Assembly (NCBI GenBank): GCA_037142915.1
Contig: JBAWZR010000039.1
Coordinates: 1-10,271, forward strand
Direction of reading: 5' to 3'
Origin: JBAWZR01 sp037142915
Lineage (GTDB): Bacteria > Patescibacteriota > Minisyncoccia > Moranbacterales > UBA1568
DNA: 10,271 bases
Part shown: positions 5,691-10,271 of the stretch, in pieces
Numbering within the stretch: position 1 is the stretch's first letter
Layout of the letters: the number at the start of each line of letters is the position of its first letter
The notes under the pieces: generated by a model
Seen by the model: the letters and a program-made list of their open reading frames with translations, nothing else
The model's database searches: none
What the model was told of the DNA's origin: nothing
Program-made: the position numbers and the translations under genes

Positions 5691-6110
5691 ATGGAAAGCA
5701 TACACAAGAAACGTGCCACAAGAATTCTCATAATTGAAGACGACCTTTCATTGAGTGAAATCATGCACCGGGCATTTCAACAGGCGGAGTTCGATGTTTT
5801 TTCAGCACGTACCGGCGAGGAGGGAATAGAGCAGGTCAAGACGCTCCGTCCGCAGGTGATCGTGCTCGATATCCTCTTGCCGGATATCGACGGTTTCGAG
5901 GTTTTGAAGCGCATCAAACAGGATGAGGCGGGCAAGAAAGCGCAAGTGATCCTCTTGAGCAATCTCGACGAGGTCGGCGATATGGAGCGGGCACTAAGTC
6001 TCGGCGCGACGACCTACTTGGTGAAGGCTCACTATACGCCCCAGCAGATCATCGACCGTGTGAAGATGATGTTGAAGGAACGGATCGGATCGGATTCCTA
6101 CGAGGAGTAA
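5691..6110 (+). CDS. single-domain response regulator (CheY-like receiver)
   Basis: The 139-aa protein is a receiver domain and nothing else. Key residues are present: acidic pair Asp17-Asp18 in LIIEDD, phospho-acceptor Asp60 in IVLDILLPDIDG, Ser90 in ILLSN (the Thr/Ser switch position) and Lys112 in YLVKA. There is no DNA-binding or enzymatic output domain, so it should act by protein contact when phosphorylated. No histidine kinase is in the window. Start: an in-frame GTG at 5595 would translate straight through the groEL terminator and is rejected; the ATG at 5691 gives the normal receiver N-terminus and follows a promoter. Downstream lie a terminator and then pilB, so a role in pilus control is possible but is inference from adjacency. 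Confidence 0.93.
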   Translation: MESIHKKRATRILIIEDDLSLSEIMHRAFQQAEFDVFSARTGEEGIEQVKTLRPQVIVLDILLPDIDGFEVLKRIKQDEAGKKAQVILLSNLDEVGDMERALSLGATTYLVKAHYTPQQIIDRVKMMLKERIGSDSYEE

Positions 6111-6132
6111 TCGTTTTTTCGTTTTTTAGATT

Positions 6133-6164
6133 AAGGCACTCGCGAGGGTGTCTTTTGGTTTTTA
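6133..6164 (+). terminator. terminator after the response regulator, copy of the groEL terminator core
   Basis: The 18-nt core GGCACTCGCGAGGGTGTC (6135-6152) is identical to the one after groEL. It folds as a 7-bp stem with a GCGA tetraloop, extended by AA/TT and followed by TTTT GG TTTTT. Outside the core the flanks differ, so this is either a shared terminator repeat or a partial duplication. Confidence 0.85.
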
Positions 6165-6173
6165 TGTTACAAT
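6165..6173 (+). promoter_or_regulatory. extended -10 promoter of pilB
   Basis: TGT followed by TACAAT (6168-6173) is a good extended -10 element, 26 bases before the pilB ATG. No convincing -35 box is seen at 15-18 bases, where the terminator stem lies. Predicted start near 6180, giving a leader of about 20 nt. Confidence 0.5.
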
Positions 6174-6199
6174 GAAAACAGAAAATCAATACACACACT

Positions 6200-7939
6200 A
6201 TGCAAATACAAAACGATCGACTCAAAACTTTTCTTCTTGATTCGAATATGGTTCCGGCCGATCAGCTCGAAACTATTTTTCAGGAGGCCGAGACAACCCA
6301 GAAACCTTTGGGCAAATTGTTGCTTGAACGGAAGTTGATCGAAGAGAGTAGCCTGCAGCGGATGAGCGCCTACGTGTTGGGTATCCCATTCGTTGATCTC
6401 AAGAAGCAGACGGTTGACCCGGATGTCCTCGAGATGATCCCCGAGTTAGTTGCCAAGAAATCTAATGTGGTTGCTTTCGAGAAGTCGGATGGTAATTTGA
6501 AGGTGGCGATGCTTCACCCGGAGGATCTGCAGACTATCGATTTCATCAAGAAAAAAACAGGACTGCGAATCGTCCCATGCCTGACCACTCAAGAGAGTAT
6601 CGCTGAAATACTCAAACAATATAACAAAAGTCTCGAAGCAGAGTTTACCGATATTGTTGGCTTTAAGATCGAGGAATCCAAGGATGAAGTCGAGGGTGAT
6701 TTGGAAAAAATGGCGGATGGTCTGCCAGTGGTGCGGGTGGTGGAGACACTGCTCAAACATGCTATCCTGCAGTCCGCGAGCGATATCCATATCGAACCGG
6801 CTGAGAATTCCGTCATCGTGAGATATCGGATCGACGGTGTGTTGCACGATGCGATGTCGCTTCCTAAGGAATCTGCGGCGGGCATCGTGGCGCGTATCAA
6901 GGTGTTGGCCAATCTGAAACTCGACGAACATCGTTCACCTCAGGATGGTCGGTTCAAGATCAATGCCGAAAACATCAAGACTTCCTTTCGTGTGAGTGTC
7001 CTCCCGGTGTTTGATGGCGAGAAAGTCGTGATGCGATTGTTGAACGAAGGCGCGACCGGATTGACGCTCGAGAAGATGGGTATTCATGATGAAGCACTCG
7101 AAAAACTGCATCGGGATATCAAAAAACCGAACGGTATGATATTGGTGACGGGGCCGACGGGCAGTGGCAAGACGACGACGCTTTACACGGTGCTCGACAT
7201 TCTCAATACGGCCGAGGTGAATATCAGCACGGTCGAGGATCCGGTGGAATACCGGATGCCGCGTGTGAACCAAACGCAGATCAATCCTAAAGTCGGGATG
7301 ACCTTCGCCGCCGCATTGCGCTCGCTCTTGCGTCAGGATCCCGATATTATTATGGTGGGGGAAATCCGCGATGAAGAGACTTTGGAAATCGCCCTGAACG
7401 CCGCTATGACTGGGCACCTCGTGCTCTCCACGCTCCACACCAACAACGCCGCCGCCGCCCTGCCCCGGATGCTCGATATGGGCGCAGAGCCGTTCCTCAT
7501 CGCCTCAACGGTCAATGTGATCGTGGCACAGCGTCTCGTGCGTCGTCTCTGCCCCGAGTGTCACGAGTCGTATACGCTCGAGCCGAAGCAAGTGGCTTCA
7601 TTTGCCAAACAACTTCCCGTCGATGATGTCCTTGCTTATCTCAAAAAGATACTTCCTGATCAAGTCGCCGCCAAAGCTGAGTGGACGGATATTCCTTTCT
7701 TTCGATCCAAAGGGTGCGATCAGTGCGGTGGTGAGGGGTATCACGGACGATTGGGTATTTATGAAGTTCTCGAAATGACGACCGCGATCCGCAAACTCGT
7801 GACCGAAGGCGCGACTTCGGAGACGATCGACCAGGCCGCTCGCGATGAGGGTATGACGAGTATGGTGCAGGACGGTTTCTTCAAGATGGTGCAGGGCATC
7901 ACCTCGCTCGAAGAGATCCTCCGTGTGACGAAGGAATAA
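6200..7939 (+). CDS. pilB: type IV pilus / type II secretion motor ATPase (PilB/GspE family)
   Basis: This cytoplasmic hexameric ATPase powers pilin polymerisation at the inner membrane. An N-terminal MshEN-like domain (about residues 8-150: LGKLLLERKLI, then YVLGIPFVDL) precedes the ATPase core. Walker A GPTGSGKTT is at 318-326, the Asp box VEDPVEY at 345-351, Walker B DIIMVGE at 382-388 and the His box LSTLHTNN at 409-416. The tetracysteine zinc site is complete: Cys451 and Cys454 (CPEC), Cys506 and Cys509 (CDQC). These features and the 579-aa length point to an assembly ATPase rather than the shorter retraction ATPase PilT. PilB and GspE cannot be separated by sequence alone; pilus assembly is more likely in such organisms. 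No pilC, pilT or pilin gene is adjacent. It has its own promoter and is preceded by a receiver gene. Confidence 0.95.
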   Translation: MQIQNDRLKTFLLDSNMVPADQLETIFQEAETTQKPLGKLLLERKLIEESSLQRMSAYVLGIPFVDLKKQTVDPDVLEMIPELVAKKSNVVAFEKSDGNLKVAMLHPEDLQTIDFIKKKTGLRIVPCLTTQESIAEILKQYNKSLEAEFTDIVGFKIEESKDEVEGDLEKMADGLPVVRVVETLLKHAILQSASDIHIEPAENSVIVRYRIDGVLHDAMSLPKESAAGIVARIKVLANLKLDEHRSPQDGRFKINAENIKTSFRVSVLPVFDGEKVVMRLLNEGATGLTLEKMGIHDEALEKLHRDIKKPNGMILVTGPTGSGKTTTLYTVLDILNTAEVNISTVEDPVEYRMPRVNQTQINPKVGMTFAAALRSLLRQDPDIIMVGEIRDEETLEIALNAAMTGHLVLSTLHTNNAAAALPRMLDMGAEPFLIASTVNVIVAQRLVRRLCPECHESYTLEPKQVASFAKQLPVDDVLAYLKKILPDQVAAKAEWTDIPFFRSKGCDQCGGEGYHGRLGIYEVLEMTTAIRKLVTEGATSETIDQAARDEGMTSMVQDGFFKMVQGITSLEEILRVTKE

Positions 7940-7945
7940 TTGTTT

Positions 7946-8308
7946 CTATTTTCTGAGTGCTTTGTGTAAAGTCTCCAATGAAAGGAGAGCGCACTTGAGG
8001 CGGGCGGGTGTCAACTCGATACCCAAGAGTTCGAGTAGATTTTGTGTCGTGAAATTTTGTGCTTCAGTGATAGTTTTCCCAACGAAATATTCTGAGAGGA
8101 GAGAGGCTGAGGCCTGCGAGATGGCACAACCGGAACCCTCCCAACCGATAGTTTTGATAGTTTCTCCTTCAATCTCGACATCCATTCGTAAGTCATCCCC
8201 ACAGGAGAGATTCTTGGTTTCAGTGTGGTGCGGCGAATTGGGCAGTAACCCGTGACACCGCGGGTGATGATAGTGATCGAGGATTTGTTCTTGGTAGATT
8301 GAGGACAT
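7946..8308 (-). CDS. sufU: iron-sulfur scaffold / sulfur acceptor protein SufU-like
   Basis: The 120-aa IscU/SufU-fold protein accepts sulfur from SufS. The start SSIYQEQILDHYHHPR matches the family N-terminus. The three conserved cysteines are Cys36 (SCGDD, with Asp38), Cys61 (GSGCAISQASAS) and Cys106 (ARLKCALL). The GCAIS-ASAS and R-x-K-C motifs are SufU-like; IscU has an HC motif at the third cysteine. However, only 45 residues separate the second and third cysteines, close to IscU; Bacillus SufU has a longer insert there. The gene follows sufS after 2 nt, clearly in one operon. His-rich surface (HH at 14-15 and 27-28) and an extra Cys18 are noted. The stop lies 6 nt from the pilB stop on the other strand. 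Confidence 0.93.
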   Translation of the reverse strand: MSSIYQEQILDHYHHPRCHGLLPNSPHHTETKNLSCGDDLRMDVEIEGETIKTIGWEGSGCAISQASASLLSEYFVGKTITEAQNFTTQNLLELLGIELTPARLKCALLSLETLHKALRK

Positions 8309-8310
8309 AA

Positions 8311-9669
8311 TTACTTTCTAAAAGTTTTTTGTATTTCTTTCAATCCTGCAATCAGTTTATCAATATCTTCTACAGTAGTATAGACTGAAACCGAGAGGCG
8401 GCTGGTGGCTTGCCCCGAGGTGAAACTTTTCGGGGCGGTGAGGGCAAGTTGCTGGTGGAGCGGTTGGGCGCAGTGTTGACCGGCGCGGATGCAGATATTC
8501 TGTTCGCCGAGGATGTGCGCGATATCATGCGGGTGAATCCCTTCCAGTGTGAAGGCGATGACCCCGCTTTTTTCTTGGACATTCTGTGACCCGACGATGT
8601 GTATATCATCACCAAAAGTTTCAGAAAGTTGTGTGAGAGCATAGCTCAAAATCTCGACCTCATGCTCGCGAATAGTCTCCCAGCCGAGTGACTGGATGAA
8701 TTCGATGGCCGGTTGGAGAGCGATGACCCCCGCGATATTGGGTGTGCCGGCTTCGAACTTGTGGGGTGGTTCTTTGAAAACGGATGTATTGATGCCGGCT
8801 TCGAGTACCATCTCGCCACCATATTGATACGGGCGCATCGCTTCCAGTAACGCGTAGCGAGCCCAGAGGACGCCGACACCGGTCGGGCCGAACATCTTGT
8901 GCGCCGAGAACGCGAGGAAGTCGCAACCGAGCGCCTGCACATCGAGAGGTAAGTGAGCCGCTGCTTGAGCCGCGTCTATCAAGACGAGCGTGTCGGGATT
9001 GATGGATTTCACTTTTGCGATAATTTCTTGCACCGGATTGATAGTTCCCAAGACATTTGAGACAAAAGCAACTGCAAAGAGTTTGGTTTGTGGCGTAATG
9101 AGCGCGTCGAGTTTTGCCAATTCAAGATGGCCGGTCGTATCGATCGAGAGTGTCTTAAGGGTGACGCGTGAGCGATCGGCGAGTGCCTGCCAGGGGAGGA
9201 AGTTGGAATGATGCTCGGCGAGCGTGACGAGAATTTCCGCATTGGCGGATTTCCCCTCCCCCTCAGCTGAGGGGGAGGTTGGGAGGGGGTTGGGTTGTGT
9301 TTCGAATTCAGAATCAAACCTCACCCCAGCCCTCTCCTTATCCAATGAGAGGGGGAAATTCACATTTAATGACGATGCAACAAGATTGATAGCTTCAGTC
9401 GTACCACGAGTAAAAACAATTTCTTCAGGGCGCGAGGCATGAAGAAATTCCGCGACCATCTCGCGAGAGTGTTCGTATTCGTTCGTCGCTCGTTCTGAGA
9501 TTGGGTACAGACCGCGTTCGATATTGGCGCCGTAGTGTTCGTAGTATTCACATTCTTTGGCGATGACACTGGCCGGTTTGAGTGTGGTCGCTGCTGAATC
9601 AAGATAGACCAAGTCAGGATGATTTGCGAGAATAGGAAATTGTTTTCTAATGTCGTTTGGACTGAACAT
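8311..9669 (-). CDS. sufS: cysteine desulfurase SufS with an inserted repeat-derived segment
   Basis: This is a PLP-dependent class V aminotransferase-fold enzyme that converts cysteine to alanine and passes persulfide sulfur to SufU. Key features: TRGTTEAINL (87-96), EHH (152-154), the PLP-contact Asp232 in LIDAAQ, the Schiff-base Lys258 in SAHKMFGPTG and the catalytic Cys400 in RAGQHCAQPL. At 452 aa it is about 40-45 residues longer than typical SufS. Most of the excess is one block, residues about 104-141 (between NLVASSL and AEILVTLAEHH), Pro/Ser/Glu-rich and coded by a palindromic repeat. A second small excess follows Cys400 (region TAPKSFTSGQ). The frame is intact throughout, so the enzyme is probably active, with a surface loop extended. 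It lies between sufD and sufU on the minus strand. Confidence 0.95.
   Translation of the reverse strand: MFSPNDIRKQFPILANHPDLVYLDSAATTLKPASVIAKECEYYEHYGANIERGLYPISERATNEYEHSREMVAEFLHASRPEEIVFTRGTTEAINLVASSLNVNFPLSLDKERAGVRFDSEFETQPNPLPTSPSAEGEGKSANAEILVTLAEHHSNFLPWQALADRSRVTLKTLSIDTTGHLELAKLDALITPQTKLFAVAFVSNVLGTINPVQEIIAKVKSINPDTLVLIDAAQAAAHLPLDVQALGCDFLAFSAHKMFGPTGVGVLWARYALLEAMRPYQYGGEMVLEAGINTSVFKEPPHKFEAGTPNIAGVIALQPAIEFIQSLGWETIREHEVEILSYALTQLSETFGDDIHIVGSQNVQEKSGVIAFTLEGIHPHDIAHILGEQNICIRAGQHCAQPLHQQLALTAPKSFTSGQATSRLSVSVYTTVEDIDKLIAGLKEIQKTFRK
9249..9359. repeat. palindrome-rich MITE-like repeat inserted in frame in sufS
   Basis: The segment is bounded by 8-bp perfect terminal inverted repeats, ATTTCCCC (9249-9256) and GGGGAAAT (9352-9359), and is 111 bp long, exactly 37 codons. 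It holds a perfect 24-bp palindrome (CCTCCCCCTCAG and its complement, 9255-9278) and a second hairpin CCCTCTC/GAGAGGG (9330-9336/9347-9353). The two halves are also roughly complementary to each other: GGGAGGGGGTTGGGT at 9281-9295 mirrors ACCCCAGCCCTCTCC, with mismatches. It is open in several frames on both strands. It resembles the CCCTCACCC/CCCTCTCC palindromic repeats scattered in many bacterial genomes (from memory). The exact ends and any target duplication are uncertain. Confidence 0.75.
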
Positions 9670-9694
9670 AGTAGAAGTATTTGGAGATTAAATA

Positions 9695-9819
9695 ATCAAT
9701 TTACAATTTTCAATTCACAATAAATTTTCAAAAATTCAATAATCAAACTAATGCAAAATGCAGATTGAACTTGTTTGAAAATTGAAACATTGTAAATTCA
9801 ATGAAAACTGGAAATTGAT
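9695..9819. repeat. AT-rich long imperfect inverted repeat between sufD and sufS
   Basis: ATCAATTT (9695-9702) and AAATTGAT (9812-9819) are perfect ends of two arms of about 55 nt that stay recognisably complementary inward (for example CAATTTACAATTTTCAATT on the left against the complement of AATTCAATGAAAACTGGAAATTG on the right). A centre reads GCAAAATGC. It fills nearly the whole 149-nt gap between two operon genes and is unlike the GC-richer coding sequence around it. It looks like a small non-autonomous intergenic repeat. It could also fold in the operon mRNA and lower sufS and sufU expression relative to sufD. Confidence 0.65.
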
Positions 9820-10271
9820 CATTGAAAGTTACTTAAGTTTTTATACTTTTCCAACTCTTCAAACTTTCCCAACTTCTCAATCTCAAGGAGCAAATCATTC
9901 ACGAACCCCTGCATCAAGAGCTGTTGCGATTGCTCCGGAGTGAGGCCGCGAGACTGGACATACAATGATTGCTCGGTGCTCGGGTGTGAAGTGGTCGAAG
10001 CGTGATGACAGATGACGTCATCGGCGAGAATTTCGAGGTTGGGTTGCGAGAAGGCCTGCGCGTTTTTCGAGAGGAGGAGGTTGCGCGTGGTCTGACTCGA
10101 AACGGATTGTTGTGCCTCGGGCGTGAGGATAATGCTGCCCTCAGAGCGGAAATGCGCCTGATCTAAGAGTACACTTTTCGTGAGGAGATGAGAAGTGGTG
10201 CGTGGTGCGGTGTGTTTCTGAGTGATATTAAGTGAAAACTGATTGTCATCTTTCCCGATACAGAGAGCGAA
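9819..10271 (-). CDS. sufD: SufD-like Fe-S assembly protein, C-terminal part (5' end outside window)
   Basis: The last 150 codons run off the right edge of the window. The sequence shows the SufB/SufD beta-helix end and C-terminal helices: ITQKHTAPRTTSH (compare the HHLAP-T-S region), then RNLLLSKNAQA, PNLEILADDVICHHAST, EQSLYVQSRGL and LLMQGFVNDLL. The ADDV-x-C-x-H pattern and NLLLS are closer to SufD than to SufB, which has an E-V-x-H-E-A pattern. SufD is a subunit of the SufBCD scaffold on which clusters are built. The order sufD-sufS-sufU matches Gram-positive suf operons. The stop TGA (9819-9821) and the last residues (LSNFQ) lie at the edge of the AT-rich inverted repeat, so the natural C-terminus may have been altered by it. 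Confidence 0.88.
   Translation of the reverse strand, partial: FALCIGKDDNQFSLNITQKHTAPRTTSHLLTKSVLLDQAHFRSEGSIILTPEAQQSVSSQTTRNLLLSKNAQAFSQPNLEILADDVICHHASTTSHPSTEQSLYVQSRGLTPEQSQQLLMQGFVNDLLLEIEKLGKFEELEKYKNLSNFQ

Noticed and set aside
9249..9359. Reading the sufS insertion as a sequencing or assembly error
   Set aside because: The inserted length keeps the frame exactly, and both flanks continue normal SufS sequence; a repeat-driven misassembly is still possible but would rarely keep the frame.
9224..9442. Plus-strand open frame of 72 codons over the sufS insertion
   Set aside because: It exists because the repeat lacks stop codons in several frames; sufS on the other strand is clearly the gene. 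Worth noting only as a property of the repeat.
9695..9819. CRISPR-like or tRNA-like structure in the sufD-sufS gap
   Set aside because: No regularly spaced direct repeats and no cloverleaf or CCA-end features; the pattern is a single imperfect inverted repeat.

Overview
The window looks like a piece of a compact bacterial chromosome. The best guess is Candidatus Patescibacteria (CPR), probably Parcubacteria-like; this is inferred from gene style, not from a marker gene. The clues are near-absent Shine-Dalgarno sequences, very short or overlapping gene junctions, a lone groEL without groES, a PilB-type ATPase, a minimal SUF iron-sulfur system and AT-rich intergenic inverted repeats. TGA and TAA/TAG all serve as stops, so the standard bacterial code (not the UGA=Gly code of Gracilibacteria) fits. 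No tRNA, rRNA, CRISPR array or transposase gene was seen, and no gene-free stretch exceeds 300 bases.

Layout: (1) Bases 1-152 hold a possible tail of an upstream gene, a near-consensus extended -10 promoter and a leader hairpin. They feed an unrecognised 150-aa protein (153-605), followed by three hairpins in a row, the last a clear terminator. (2) Bases 729-3729, plus strand, form a probable operon: ychF (GTPase), a one-helix membrane-anchored protein, a ten-helix DUF2157-like membrane protein and an overlapping small SET-domain methyltransferase with a post-SET cysteine motif. (3) Bases 3794-5635 form a heat-shock unit: sigma70-type promoter, CIRCE operator, long purine-rich leader, groEL and a strong terminator. 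(4) Bases 5634-7939 hold a receiver-only response regulator with its own promoter, then a near-copy of the groEL terminator, then a pilB/gspE-type motor ATPase with its own extended -10 promoter. (5) Bases 7946-10271, minus strand, hold a SUF operon read right to left: sufD (3' part only), sufS and sufU. It converges on pilB with only 6 bases between stop codons.

The most unusual feature is in the SUF operon. Cysteine desulfurase SufS carries an in-frame, palindrome-rich insertion of about 111 bp (about 37 residues) with 8-bp terminal inverted repeats, in a loop where relatives have about ten residues. The gap between sufD and sufS is filled by a second, AT-rich, long imperfect inverted repeat that touches the sufD stop codon. 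Both look like copies of small non-autonomous repeat families, one of them tolerated inside an essential-type enzyme.

Functional themes: protein folding under HrcA control (groEL), iron-sulfur cluster assembly (SufS provides sulfur, SufU accepts it, SufD belongs to the scaffold complex), type IV pilus motor with a possible signalling partner (the lone receiver), translation-associated GTPase (YchF) and an envelope-protein pair of unknown role.
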